Origin: Tepidanaerobacter acetatoxydans_A
GTDB lineage: Bacteria; Bacillota; Thermosediminibacteria; Thermosediminibacterales; Tepidanaerobacteraceae
Direction: 5' to 3'
NCBI GenBank assembly: GCA_022840405.1
Contig: JALHJR010000001.1
Location: 117,126 to 181,125 of the forward strand
Length of the DNA: 64,000 nucleotides
In this document: positions 32,676 to 42,009 of the stretch, piece after piece
How positions within the stretch are numbered: the first letter of the stretch is position 1
Layout of the letters: every line of letters begins with the position of its first letter
Notes under the pieces: generated by a model
What the model was told of the DNA's origin: nothing
Database searches by the model: none
What the model saw: the letters and a program-made list of their open reading frames with translations, nothing else
Position numbers and translations under genes: made by a program

Positions 32676-34076
32676 ATGCATAAAATTGCTATTATAGGCA
32701 CTGGATATGTTGGATTAGTTACCGGAGCATGTCTATCAGATTTTGGATTGAATATTATCTGTGTAGACAATGACAAGGAAAAAATTGATAAATTACATAA
32801 GAGAATTATTCCTATTTATGAACCAGGTTTAGAACCAATAGTGGAAAGAAATGTTTACTATAAAAGATTGAGCTTCACTACAGATATAAAAATGGCGGTA
32901 GAGGAATGTGATGTAGTATTTATTGCAGTCGGAACGCCTCCTGCCCAAGATGGTAATGCAGATTTACAATATGTAGAAGCAGTGGCACGAGATATAGGAA
33001 AGTATATGAACGGATATAAGGTAATAGTTGATAAGAGTACAGTGCCTATTGGGACAGGCCAGAGAGTTAAAGTATGGGTTAAAGAAGAGTTGCAGAAAAG
33101 AGGAGTAGACTATGATTTTGATATAGTATCCAATCCTGAATTCTTAAGAGAAGGTTCAGCCGTTCTTGATTTTACTCATCCAGATAGAGTGGTTATAGGG
33201 ACTGAGTCTGAAAGGGCTAGGGATATAATGAAACAAGTATATAGTGTCCTTTATCTAAATGAAACTCCATTTGTAGAAACAAATATTGAAACAGCTGAGA
33301 TGATCAAATATGCATCTAATGCGTTTTTAGCTATGAAGATTACCTTTATCAATGAAATCGCTAATTTGTGTGAAAAAGTAGGAGCGGATGTACAAGATGT
33401 GGCCAGAGCTATGGGCAGTGATGGTAGAATAAGCCCTAAATTTTTAAATCCAGGTCCAGGATATGGGGGAAGTTGTTTTCCTAAAGATACATTAGCACTA
33501 GCTGAAATAGGAAGGCAATATGCCTCACCAATGACATTAATAGAACAAACAGTAAAGGCTAATGAAAATCAGAAGAGATTAATGGCAAAGAAGATTGAAG
33601 ATGAGTTGGGAGATTTAAAAGATAAGCAACTGGCTATTTTGGGATTAGCTTTTAAACCAAATACGGATGATATGAGAGAATCTCCTGCTATCACAATACT
33701 AAACGAATTAGCTAAAAAAGGCGCTAAATTTAAAGCATATGATCCCCAAGCTCATAAAGAGGCAAAGTGGAGATTAGAAAATATACAGGACAGAATTACT
33801 TATTGTGAGAATGAATATGAAACTATGAACGGTAGTGATGCGTTAGTAATAATAACTGAGTGGAACCAATTTAGAAAATTAGACTTAGATAAGGTCAAGA
33901 AATCCTTAAAACAACCATATTTCTTTGATTTTAGAAATATCTATAGAAAAGAGTACATGGAGAAACAGGGATTTAAATATTTCGGAGTCGGACAGGGAAT
34001 TCGGAAGATGGATGATTATAAAGAATTTAAAGTTATTGATGAAGTAGTAGCAACTGATAAATCGTTAACTGAATGA
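32676..34076 (+). CDS. ugd: UDP-glucose 6-dehydrogenase
   Basis: A 466-residue NAD-dependent enzyme making UDP-glucuronate. N-terminal Rossmann IGTGYVGLVTGACLSDFG is followed by VGTPPAQDGNADLQYV, SNPEFLREGSAV and ETAEMIKYASNAFLAMKITF. The catalytic Cys is in GPGYGGSCFPKDTLAL near 262-277. The UDP-binding C-terminal domain starts LGLAFKPNTDDMRESPA. It is about 20 residues longer than usual at the C-terminus (GIRKMDDYKEFKVIDEVVA). GalU follows, completing UDP-glucuronate supply. Confidence 0.95.
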   Translation: MHKIAIIGTGYVGLVTGACLSDFGLNIICVDNDKEKIDKLHKRIIPIYEPGLEPIVERNVYYKRLSFTTDIKMAVEECDVVFIAVGTPPAQDGNADLQYVEAVARDIGKYMNGYKVIVDKSTVPIGTGQRVKVWVKEELQKRGVDYDFDIVSNPEFLREGSAVLDFTHPDRVVIGTESERARDIMKQVYSVLYLNETPFVETNIETAEMIKYASNAFLAMKITFINEIANLCEKVGADVQDVARAMGSDGRISPKFLNPGPGYGGSCFPKDTLALAEIGRQYASPMTLIEQTVKANENQKRLMAKKIEDELGDLKDKQLAILGLAFKPNTDDMRESPAITILNELAKKGAKFKAYDPQAHKEAKWRLENIQDRITYCENEYETMNGSDALVIITEWNQFRKLDLDKVKKSLKQPYFFDFRNIYRKEYMEKQGFKYFGVGQGIRKMDDYKEFKVIDEVVATDKSLTE

Positions 34077-34119
34077 AAAATTTGCACTTAACATTACTTG
34101 ACGAGGAGAGAGTTAATAA

Positions 34120-35046
34120 ATGCAAGTATGCAAAGCAGTTATACCAGCGGCAGGCTTGGGAACCAGGTTTCTTCCGGCTACAAAGGCACAGCCTAAAGAG
34201 ATGCTGCCTATAGTGGATAAGCCGACGCTGCAGTTTATTATAGAAGAAGCAGTTGAATCTGGGATAGAAGAGATTTTGATAATTACCGGAAGAAATAAAA
34301 CATCGATTGAAAATCACTTTGATAGGTCAATAGAATTAGAATTAGAGCTTGAAAAGAAAGGTAAAACTGACTTATTAGAAGAAGTAAGAAAAATTTCAGA
34401 TATGGTGAACATCCACTACATTAGGCAAAAAGAGCCGTTAGGACTCGGACATGCTGTTTATTGTGCGAGATCCTTTATTGGAAATGAGCCATTTGCAGTG
34501 TTGCTGGGTGATGATATTGTATACAATGATGAACATTGTTTAAAACAAATGATGAAAATTTACGATGAATATAAGACTACTATAGTAGGAGTTCAAGAAA
34601 TACCCAAAGAAGATGTAGATAAATATGGAATCGTAGATGGAAGATACATAGAAGATAGGGTGTATAAGGTAAAAGATCTTATAGAAAAACCTGCGATAGA
34701 AAATGCTCCGTCAAATATGGCTATTTTAGGAAGGTATATTATAAATCCGGCCATATTTGAGATATTAGAACAAACTAAGCCTGGAAAAGGCGGAGAAATC
34801 CAATTAACAGATGCTTTAAAGGTATTGGCACAACATGAAGCTATGTATGCATATATCTTTGAAGGCAGAAGATATGATGTCGGAGATAAACAAGGATTTT
34901 TAGAGGCGACTGTAGAATATGCCCTTAGAAGAGAAGATTTAAGAGAAGGGTTTTTGAGATATTTAGCTGAGATTGTTGGAAAGGAACTAAAAAATCCTGT
35001 TGTAAATGATTTTAACTTATATAGCACTTCATATAGAAACAAATAA
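34120..35046 (+). CDS. galU: UTP--glucose-1-phosphate uridylyltransferase
   Basis: A 308-residue nucleotidyltransferase producing UDP-glucose for Ugd and GalE. VIPAAGLGTRFLPATKAQPKEM... carries the nucleotide loop and catalytic Lys. PLGLGHAVYCAR, LLGDDIVY (metal Asp) and EKPAIENAPSNMAILGRY follow. GAGGAGAG precedes the ATG. Confidence 0.95.
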   Translation: MQVCKAVIPAAGLGTRFLPATKAQPKEMLPIVDKPTLQFIIEEAVESGIEEILIITGRNKTSIENHFDRSIELELELEKKGKTDLLEEVRKISDMVNIHYIRQKEPLGLGHAVYCARSFIGNEPFAVLLGDDIVYNDEHCLKQMMKIYDEYKTTIVGVQEIPKEDVDKYGIVDGRYIEDRVYKVKDLIEKPAIENAPSNMAILGRYIINPAIFEILEQTKPGKGGEIQLTDALKVLAQHEAMYAYIFEGRRYDVGDKQGFLEATVEYALRREDLREGFLRYLAEIVGKELKNPVVNDFNLYSTSYRNK

Positions 35047-35083
35047 AAAGTTTGCGGCAAAAATAAATTTATAAAATTGTATA

Positions 35084-35108
35084 TACTAAATTATAAAATA
35101 ATTTAGTA
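35084..35108. repeat. AT-rich perfect inverted repeat
   Basis: Eleven-base arms TACTAAATTAT/ATAATTTAGTA around AAA in the galU-rfbA gap. There is no T-run; it may be an operator or simple AT-rich palindrome. Confidence 0.55.
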
Positions 35109-35189
35109 ACTAAAGAATTATAGAAGTAGCAGAAGGCTAAATTGGATGAAGAAGATAAATTTATTTTTGTTTACGAAGGAGAGTTGTTA

Positions 35190-36068
35190 GTGAAAGGCAT
35201 AATCTTAGCCGGCGGTTCAGGTACCCGCCTTTATCCGCTTACTATGGTGACAAGTAAGCAACTTTTACCTGTATATGATAAACCTATGGTCTATTATCCA
35301 CTGTCCACGTTAATGCTTGCCGGGATAAAGGACATCCTTATAATCTCCACACCTTTTGACTTACCTAAGTATAAAGAACTTCTTGGAGACGGAAGTCAAT
35401 TTGGTGTTAGTTTTTCCTATGAAGAACAGCCATCGCCGGATGGGCTTGCACAAGCATTTATTATAGGTGAAAAGTTTATTGGAACAGATGACTGTGCACT
35501 AGTATTAGGAGATAATATATTTTACGGGAATAACTTTGGAAAATTATTAAGGGAAGCAGTTCAAAATAAAGGTAGGGCCACAGTGTTCGGATACTATGTG
35601 GATGATCCTGAAAGATTTGGAGTAGTAGAATTTGATGATAGCGGAAAGGTTATTTCAATAGAAGAAAAACCAAAAGAACCAAAATCTAATTATGCGGTTA
35701 CGGGCTTGTATTTTTATGATAATAGGGTGGTAGAATACGCAAAAACATTGAAACCCAGCGCAAGAGGAGAACTGGAAATTACCGATTTAAACAGAATTTA
35801 CCTTGAACAAGGAGAACTGGATGTCAAGCTTTTGGGAAGAGGATTTGCATGGCTTGATACAGGGACTGTAGATACGCTGGCAGATGCGACTAATTTTGTA
35901 AGGATAGTTGAAAAGAGACAAGGCATAAAAATTTCGGCACCTGAAGAAATTGCATTCATAAATAAGTGGATAAATAAAGAAACTCTCCTAGAATCTGCTG
36001 AAAAATATGGAAAGTCGCCTTATGGCGAGCACTTAAGAAGAGTGGCCGAAGGCAAGATTAAGTATTGA
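35190..36068 (+). CDS. rfbA: Glucose-1-phosphate thymidylyltransferase
   Basis: A 292-residue enzyme making dTDP-glucose, first step to dTDP-L-rhamnose. GIILAGGSGTRLYPLT is the nucleotide loop, followed by KQLLPVYDKPMVYYPLS, LGDNIFYG with metal Asp, and EEKPKEPKSNYAVTGLYFYD. GTG at 35190 is chosen because GAAGGAGAG precedes it and the family starts MKGIILAGG; an in-frame TTG at 35142 would add a spurious tail. The order rfbA-rfbC-rfbB-rfbD follows. Confidence 0.95.
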   Translation: MKGIILAGGSGTRLYPLTMVTSKQLLPVYDKPMVYYPLSTLMLAGIKDILIISTPFDLPKYKELLGDGSQFGVSFSYEEQPSPDGLAQAFIIGEKFIGTDDCALVLGDNIFYGNNFGKLLREAVQNKGRATVFGYYVDDPERFGVVEFDDSGKVISIEEKPKEPKSNYAVTGLYFYDNRVVEYAKTLKPSARGELEITDLNRIYLEQGELDVKLLGRGFAWLDTGTVDTLADATNFVRIVEKRQGIKISAPEEIAFINKWINKETLLESAEKYGKSPYGEHLRRVAEGKIKY

Positions 36069-36095
36069 TTACATACCAGATTGGAGTGAATTGAT

Positions 36096-36647
36096 ATGAA
36101 AGTGATAAATACAGCCATTGAGGGGATATGCATAATTGAGCCTCAAGTGTTTGAAGATCCAAGGGGCTGGTTTATGGAAACCTACTCAAAAGAAAAACTT
36201 GCAAAACAAGGTATAGACACAGATTTCATCCAAGATAATCATTCTTTTTCTGCAAACAGAGGAACAATAAGAGGTTTGCATTTTCAAATAAATCCAAAAG
36301 CCCAGGCTAAACTTGTAAGGTGCACAAGAGGAAGAATTCTAGATGTTGCGGTAGATATTAGAAAAGGTTCTCCTACTTACAAGAAATGGGTGTCTGTGGA
36401 GCTTTCGGAGGAAAACAAAAAACAGCTTTTCATTCCTAAAGGCTTTGCACATGGCTTTGCGACTCTTACCGATAATGTTGAAATACAGTATAAGGTTGAC
36501 GAATACTATTCACCTGAGAATGACCGAAGTATAAGATTTGACGATCCTGAAATAAATATTGATTGGGGAATTGAAAATCCTATTCTTTCAGAAAAAGATA
36601 TGAATGCGCCTCTATTAAAGGACAGTGACAGCAACTTTGTATATTAA
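36096..36647 (+). CDS. rfbC: dTDP-4-dehydrorhamnose 3,5-epimerase
   Basis: A 183-residue cupin epimerase of dTDP-L-rhamnose synthesis. DPRGWFMETYS, FIQDNHSFSANRGTIRGLHF with the catalytic His, LDVAVDIRKGSPTYKKW, FIPKGFAHGFATL and YYSPENDRSIRFDDP are all standard. Length is normal. The next gene begins 17 bases after its stop. Confidence 0.95.
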   Translation: MKVINTAIEGICIIEPQVFEDPRGWFMETYSKEKLAKQGIDTDFIQDNHSFSANRGTIRGLHFQINPKAQAKLVRCTRGRILDVAVDIRKGSPTYKKWVSVELSEENKKQLFIPKGFAHGFATLTDNVEIQYKVDEYYSPENDRSIRFDDPEINIDWGIENPILSEKDMNAPLLKDSDSNFVY

Positions 36648-36664
36648 GGCAGGGGGTAATTACA

Positions 36665-37687
36665 ATCAATATATTAGTAACCGGCGGAGCCGGATTTATA
36701 GGTAGTAATTTTATTTTTTATATGCTAAAAAACCATCCAAATTATAAAATTGTATGTTTGGATCTGCTGACATATGCAGGAAACCTTGAAACATTAGAAA
36801 GCATCATGGATAATCCGAACTTTAAATTTGTAAAGGGTGATATTACCGACAGAGAACTTGTTTTTGAGCTTTTTGAAAAAGAAAAATTTGACGCAGTTGT
36901 GAACTTTGCAGCAGAGTCCCATGTAGATAGATCAATTGAAAATCCGGAGATATTCCTTAAAACGAATATACTAGGTACACAGGTACTGATGGATGCCTGC
37001 AGGGCTTTTGATACCAAAAGATTTCATCAAGTTTCGACAGATGAAGTTTACGGAGATTTGCCTCTGGAGAGGTTAGATTTATTCTTTACAGAAGATATGC
37101 CTATAAAGGCATCGTCACCTTACTCGGCCTCTAAAGCCGCCGCTGATTTATTAGTTTTAGCCTATTGCAGGACTTATAGCCTGCCGGCTACCATATCAAG
37201 ATGCTCCAATAATTACGGACCGTATCAATTTCCTGAAAAGCTGATTCCGCTTGTTATACTAAGAGCCTTAGACAACAAAACTATTCCTGTATACGGAACG
37301 GGTGAAAACGTGAGAGATTGGCTGTATGTGGAAGATCATTGTCGCGCCATAGACTTAATTTTACACGATGGTACCATAGGAGAAGTATACAATATAGGCG
37401 GTCATAACGAAAAAACAAATCTTGAAGTCGTAAAAACTATATTGAAAGAACTTAAAAAGCCTGAATCACTTATAACGTTTGTGAAAGACAGAGCAGGACA
37501 TGACTTAAGATATGCCATTGATCCGAGTAAAATACATAAGGAATTAGGCTGGCTGCCAACAACTAATTTTGATGATGGAATTAAAAAGACAGTCCGGTGG
37601 TATCTTGCAAATAAGAACTGGTGGGGAAAAATAATTAACGGTGAGTATAGAAATTACTATGAAAGAATGTATGCCGAAAAAGAATAA
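36665..37687 (+). CDS. rfbB: dTDP-glucose 4,6-dehydratase with apparent ATC start
   Basis: A 340-residue dehydratase. The frame upstream of the first ATG (36722) encodes INILVTGGAGFIGSNFIFY, the essential NAD-binding start of RfbB, so translation must begin before it. No ATG, GTG or TTG is available: the only codon at the family start position is ATC (36665), eight bases after AGGGGG. Other motifs: AAESHVDRSIENPEIF, VSTDEVYGDL, YSASKAAADLLV (YxxxK), and RCSNNYGPYQFPEKLIP. Either a rare ATC start is used, or an ATG has mutated or been misread. All other parts are intact. Confidence 0.9.
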   Translation: MNILVTGGAGFIGSNFIFYMLKNHPNYKIVCLDLLTYAGNLETLESIMDNPNFKFVKGDITDRELVFELFEKEKFDAVVNFAAESHVDRSIENPEIFLKTNILGTQVLMDACRAFDTKRFHQVSTDEVYGDLPLERLDLFFTEDMPIKASSPYSASKAAADLLVLAYCRTYSLPATISRCSNNYGPYQFPEKLIPLVILRALDNKTIPVYGTGENVRDWLYVEDHCRAIDLILHDGTIGEVYNIGGHNEKTNLEVVKTILKELKKPESLITFVKDRAGHDLRYAIDPSKIHKELGWLPTTNFDDGIKKTVRWYLANKNWWGKIINGEYRNYYERMYAEKE

Positions 37688-37699
37688 AGGTGATTTGCT

Positions 37700-38542
37700 T
37701 TGAAAATTTTAGTAACCGGCTGCAGCGGTCAACTTGGCTATGATGTGGTAAGAAGATTAGAAGATCTTAAAATAGATTGCCTTGGCGCATCAAGAAAAGA
37801 CTTTGATTTAACAAATGAATTAGATACAAAAAACTTTATTAAAAACTACAAACCTGATGCAGTAGTCCACTGTGCGGCTTATACAGCTGTTGACAAAGCC
37901 GAGGATGAACGTGATATCTGTTATAGGACTAATGTTTTGGGAACAAGATATATTGCGCAAGCCTGCAAAGATATTGATGCTAAAATCCTATATATTAGCA
38001 CTGATTACGTCTTCGACGGCAAAGGAGATAAGCCATTCGAAGTTACAGATATACCGAATCCGATAAATTATTATGGGAAAACAAAATATGAAGGTGAGCT
38101 TGAAGTTCAAAAATATGTTGATAAAGCGGTTATTGTAAGAATATCATGGGTTTTTGGCGAAAATGGAAACAACTTCGTAAAAACGATGCTGAGATTAAGT
38201 AGAGAAAGAAGAGAATTAAGTGTAGTTTCAGATCAAATAGGCTCGCCGACATATACATTTGATCTTGCGAAACTGATTTCAGATATGATAACTACAGAAA
38301 AGTACGGTATATATCATGCTACAAACGAAGGATATTGCAGTTGGCATGAATTTGCATCTGCTATATTTGACATGGCAGATATCAATATAAAATTAAATCC
38401 TATCAGGACAGAAGATTATCCTACAAAAGCCTTAAGACCTAAAAATTCCAGATTATCAAAGAAAAGTTTGGATTTAAACGGATTTCAAAGGCTGCCTCAT
38501 TGGAAAAATGCATTGGAAGAATACATAAAAATAACATTATAA
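37700..38542 (+). CDS. rfbD: dTDP-4-dehydrorhamnose reductase
   Basis: A 280-residue SDR, last step to dTDP-L-rhamnose. VTGCSGQLGYDVVR is the NADPH loop, then HCAAYTAVDKAEDE, STDYVFDGKGDKPF, and YYGKTKYEGE with YxxxK. RISWVFGENGNNFVKTM, SDQIGSPTYTFDLA and LRPKNSRLSKK close it. TTG start with AAAGGTGAT upstream. Confidence 0.94.
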   Translation: MKILVTGCSGQLGYDVVRRLEDLKIDCLGASRKDFDLTNELDTKNFIKNYKPDAVVHCAAYTAVDKAEDERDICYRTNVLGTRYIAQACKDIDAKILYISTDYVFDGKGDKPFEVTDIPNPINYYGKTKYEGELEVQKYVDKAVIVRISWVFGENGNNFVKTMLRLSRERRELSVVSDQIGSPTYTFDLAKLISDMITTEKYGIYHATNEGYCSWHEFASAIFDMADINIKLNPIRTEDYPTKALRPKNSRLSKKSLDLNGFQRLPHWKNALEEYIKITL

Positions 38543-38585
38543 ATAAGAAAGCAGCAAATTCGCTAAATTATCTTAGGAGGTTTTA

Positions 38586-39875
38586 ATGTATTACATAAGG
38601 GACCCAATCCATGGGTTTATAGATATTAATGAGTGGGAAAAAACTATAATAAATCAGCCGGAGTTTCAGAGACTTAGACGCATAAAACAATTGTCATTAT
38701 CTGATATGGTATATCCGGCTACAAATCATACAAGGTTTGAACATTCACTGGGCGTTATGCATGTGGCAACACAAATGTTTGACAATATAGTAAAAAACGA
38801 GATGGATTTTTTAAAGAATAAGTTAAACTATACAGAATCAGGGCTGGAAAGAGAAAGAATTTTAATAAGGCTTGCCGGCCTTTTGCATGACATAGGCCAC
38901 CCACCTTTTTCACATGCAGCTGAAGAATTGATGCCCTTAAAACCTGATTCAGTAAAAGATCATTATGAACATGAAGATTATTCTACTGCTATAATAAAAA
39001 ATAAATTTAGAAGATACATAGACGAATCTAAATTTAATGACCTAAAAATTACTGCCGATGAAGTTTGTGATATACTGACAAAAGGGCCTACATCATCTGA
39101 AAGAGCATTTTGGAGACATTTAATCAGCGGTCAATTAGATGCAGATAGAGCAGATTATTTGTTAAGAGATTCTTATCATGCAGGCGTGAACTATGGTAGA
39201 TATGATTTAAAGAGAATATTAAGAACTTTAACGGTTATAAATGAACCTGAAACAGATAATTTTTCCATAGGAATCAATAAAAGCGGTTGGCACGCAGCAG
39301 AAGGACTAATCATTGCACGATATCAGATGTTTACACAAGTTTATTTCCATCATACTAGAAGAGCTTATGATAACCATATTTCCGAAGCAATAAAAACTTT
39401 ACTAGAATCTGAAACCAAGAGAAGTACATTTCTACCGCCAACTGAAAAAAATCTAGATGAATATTTGGATTGGGATGATTGGAAAGTAGGAGGCTTAATA
39501 AAAGAAGGAAAAGCGGGTCTGCACGGAGAAATAATACTTAACAGGCTGCACTATCGACGTGCATACGAAACAAAAGAAGTTCCCAGTATTGAGGATCTTA
39601 AAGAATTTGAAGCTATATCTGAAGAGTTCAAAGACAAAATCGGTTTTATAGATACGGCAGAAAAATCATGGTATAAAGTTGGCGATGAAGATATACTTAT
39701 ATCCGAAGAAAAAGGCGATTCTAAGTATGCACCTCTTTCTCAGTACTCAAGCATAGCAAGAAATCTTGTTCCGAATAAGCAAATTAGAATATATGTTCCA
39801 TATGAAAATAAACAAGAAATTAAGGAGCAAATTAAAAAATACAGGGAGGAAATAAAACATGATAAACGAATTTAG
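38586..39875 (+). CDS. HD-superfamily phosphohydrolase (YwfO-like)
   Basis: A 429-residue HD-domain enzyme of the dNTPase-like group (COG1078). YIRDPIHGFI opens the protein, RFEHSLGVMHVA holds the first metal His, LAGLLHDIGHPPFSHAAEEL the HD pair, and GQLDADRADYLLRDSYHAG the final Asp region. The family hydrolyses dNTPs or related nucleotides. It overlaps by 17 bases with a YwgA-like gene. The same two families neighbour each other in Bacillus (ywfO/ywgA, from memory). No link to sugar metabolism is evident. AGGAGG seven bases before ATG. Confidence 0.85.
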   Translation: MYYIRDPIHGFIDINEWEKTIINQPEFQRLRRIKQLSLSDMVYPATNHTRFEHSLGVMHVATQMFDNIVKNEMDFLKNKLNYTESGLERERILIRLAGLLHDIGHPPFSHAAEELMPLKPDSVKDHYEHEDYSTAIIKNKFRRYIDESKFNDLKITADEVCDILTKGPTSSERAFWRHLISGQLDADRADYLLRDSYHAGVNYGRYDLKRILRTLTVINEPETDNFSIGINKSGWHAAEGLIIARYQMFTQVYFHHTRRAYDNHISEAIKTLLESETKRSTFLPPTEKNLDEYLDWDDWKVGGLIKEGKAGLHGEIILNRLHYRRAYETKEVPSIEDLKEFEAISEEFKDKIGFIDTAEKSWYKVGDEDILISEEKGDSKYAPLSQYSSIARNLVPNKQIRIYVPYENKQEIKEQIKKYREEIKHDKRI

Positions 39876-40404
39876 AATTCCATGGGAAAAATATGGCATA
39901 ATAGCATACTTAGCAAAAGCTATGAATGGTAACAATGTTCAATTCGGAAAAACTTCCCTGCAAAAAATTATTTATATCTTACAGGAAGTATATCAAGTTA
40001 ACGTAGGTTATAAATTTATACTTTATAACTATGGTCCGTATTCAGCAGATTTGGCAACTGACCTTGAATACATTGCAGCTTTAAATGGTGTCGATGTGTC
40101 TTGGGTAAATACCGGCGGATATAGGATAAAACCGGACTCAGATGCAGATACCTTTATAGAGAAAAGCAAAGATTTTCTAGATAAACATAAAAATGATATA
40201 GATAAAGCTATTGAAACTTTTGGAAATTTAAGTGCTAAGGAATTGGAATTAAGGGCTACTATTATTTATTTTGTAAATGATTGCGGTATAAGAGAAGATT
40301 CAGAAGTTATGGATAAGATACATCAGTTAAAACCTTATTTTCCAAAAGATAAAATACAATCAACAATAGGAGAATTAAAGAGTTTAGGTGTTATTAGGCT
40401 TTGA
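39859..40404 (+). CDS. YwgA-like protein
   Basis: A 181-residue protein with the YwgA pattern: FGKTSLQKIIYILQEVYQV near 30-48, FILYNYGPYSADLATDLEYI near 54-73, then a charged helical C-terminus. The KT.LQK..Y....GPYS signature is also seen in Panacea/SocA-type antitoxin-like domains. It overlaps the HD gene, indicating joint function. It could regulate or neutralise the HD phosphohydrolase; that is inference. Confidence 0.7.
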   Translation: MINEFRIPWEKYGIIAYLAKAMNGNNVQFGKTSLQKIIYILQEVYQVNVGYKFILYNYGPYSADLATDLEYIAALNGVDVSWVNTGGYRIKPDSDADTFIEKSKDFLDKHKNDIDKAIETFGNLSAKELELRATIIYFVNDCGIREDSEVMDKIHQLKPYFPKDKIQSTIGELKSLGVIRL

Positions 40405-40439
40405 TGATTATAAAGAATTGACCTACCGGAGCTAACCAA

Positions 40440-41960
40440 ATGAAAAAAACAGCACTGCTTTTAATGATAATAACAGTAGTTTCAAAAATAGTCGGGTTTG
40501 GTAGGGAGATAACCCTATCATATTTTTATGGGGCATCTAATATAAGTGATGCCTTCTTGATATCTCTTACTATTCCCGGTGTGATATTTTCTTTTATCGG
40601 GACAGGAATATCTACGGGATATATTCCTTTATACAGTAAAATCGAGGAAAAGTATGGGGAAAATGAAGGAAAGAGGTATACCAATAATCTTGTAAATATC
40701 CTGCTGGTTCTATGTACGGGTATTATAATCTTTGGACTTTTGTTTACGGGTCCGCTGGTAAAGATGTTTGCTTCCGGGTTTGAGGGAAATACCCTGGAAC
40801 TTGCGATAAGGTTTACCAGGATAAGTTTGTTTGGGATATACTTTACGGGCCTAATAAATATCTACAGCGGATTTTTACGGATAAAGGGGAACTATGCTGT
40901 TCCTGCATGTGTGGGCTTTCCCATGAATTTCTTTTTAATACTTTCGATATTGCTCAGCTCTAAGACGAATGTAATGGTGCTTGCCATTGGGAGCGTGATA
41001 GCTACTGCTTCTCAACTGGTGTTTCTGGTGCCTTTTGTACATAAAGCGGGATATAGGTATGAGTATATATTTGATACGAAAGATGAATATATTAGAAGAA
41101 TGATATATATTGCACTGCCGGTAATAATAGGGGTGTCGGTAGATCAGATAAATGTGCTCGTTGACAGGACTTTAGCGTCCGGTATTGCGGTGGGCGGGAT
41201 TTCTGCATTAAACTATGCTAGTAAGCTAAATGGTTTTGTACAGGGGATGTTTGTTACAACCATATCCGCCGTTATGTATCCCATGATATCTAAGATGGCT
41301 GTACAGGGAAATTTTGACGGGCTTAAAAGTTCTGTATCTGAAGCCATAAATTTGATAAACTTGTTTGTTGTACCTGCTACATTTGGAGCTATGCTATTTG
41401 CAGAGCCGATAGTCAGGCTCCTGTTTGGAAGGGGAGCCTTTGACCCGGAGGCTATATCTATGACATCTATTGCACTTTTTTATTATTCTATAGGGATGGT
41501 AGGCTTTGGCCTTCGGGAAATTATATCCAGAGCTTTTTATTCCCTGCAGGATACTAAGACACCTATGATTAATGCTGCTATGGCTGTGTCTATGAACATT
41601 GTTTTAAATATAATACTTTCCAGATACATGGGTATAGGCGGTCTTGCACTTGCCACAAGCATATCGGCCATATTCTGTACAGGGCTGCTGTTTATAAGCT
41701 TGAGGAAGAAGGTAGGGCCTTTTGGCATGAAGGACACGGTCGTTTCCTTTGTTAAAATCCTGGTGTCTTCAGTGGGTATGGGAATTGCGGCATATATTTC
41801 ATATGTTTTCCTGCTGCCGCATGTCAGCGGGAATTTATCTTTGATTATATCAATATGCATAGGTGCATTGGTGTATTCTGTAATTGTTTATTTTATGAAG
41901 ATAAAAGAAGTGGATACACTGGCAGATGCAGCCAAGAAAAAGCTGAAAACAGGTGCATGA
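40440..41960 (+). CDS. murJ: MurJ-family lipid-linked saccharide flippase
   Basis: A 506-residue MOP-superfamily flippase with about 14 membrane segments. KIVGFGREITLSYFYGAS at the N-terminus and LLFGRGAFDPEAISMTS, FGLREIISRAFYSLQDTKTP later are MurJ signatures. MurJ moves lipid II; in this locus it probably also or instead serves as the Wzx-type flippase for undecaprenyl-linked repeat units, since no other flippase is seen. The gene has more G than its neighbours on both sides, suggesting a different history for 40440-43824. Confidence 0.88.
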   Translation: MKKTALLLMIITVVSKIVGFGREITLSYFYGASNISDAFLISLTIPGVIFSFIGTGISTGYIPLYSKIEEKYGENEGKRYTNNLVNILLVLCTGIIIFGLLFTGPLVKMFASGFEGNTLELAIRFTRISLFGIYFTGLINIYSGFLRIKGNYAVPACVGFPMNFFLILSILLSSKTNVMVLAIGSVIATASQLVFLVPFVHKAGYRYEYIFDTKDEYIRRMIYIALPVIIGVSVDQINVLVDRTLASGIAVGGISALNYASKLNGFVQGMFVTTISAVMYPMISKMAVQGNFDGLKSSVSEAINLINLFVVPATFGAMLFAEPIVRLLFGRGAFDPEAISMTSIALFYYSIGMVGFGLREIISRAFYSLQDTKTPMINAAMAVSMNIVLNIILSRYMGIGGLALATSISAIFCTGLLFISLRKKVGPFGMKDTVVSFVKILVSSVGMGIAAYISYVFLLPHVSGNLSLIISICIGALVYSVIVYFMKIKEVDTLADAAKKKLKTGA

Positions 41961-41971
41961 AATGGTATAAT
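41943..41971 (+). promoter_or_regulatory. Possible sigma-A promoter with extended -10
   Basis: CTGAAA, 17-base spacer, TATAAT preceded by TGG (extended -10). It overlaps the end of murJ and lies 39 bases before the dehydratase start. Confidence 0.5.
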
Positions 41972-42009
41972 GAGTTTATAAGTATGTGTTCAAGGAAGGG
42001 ATTTTTAAG

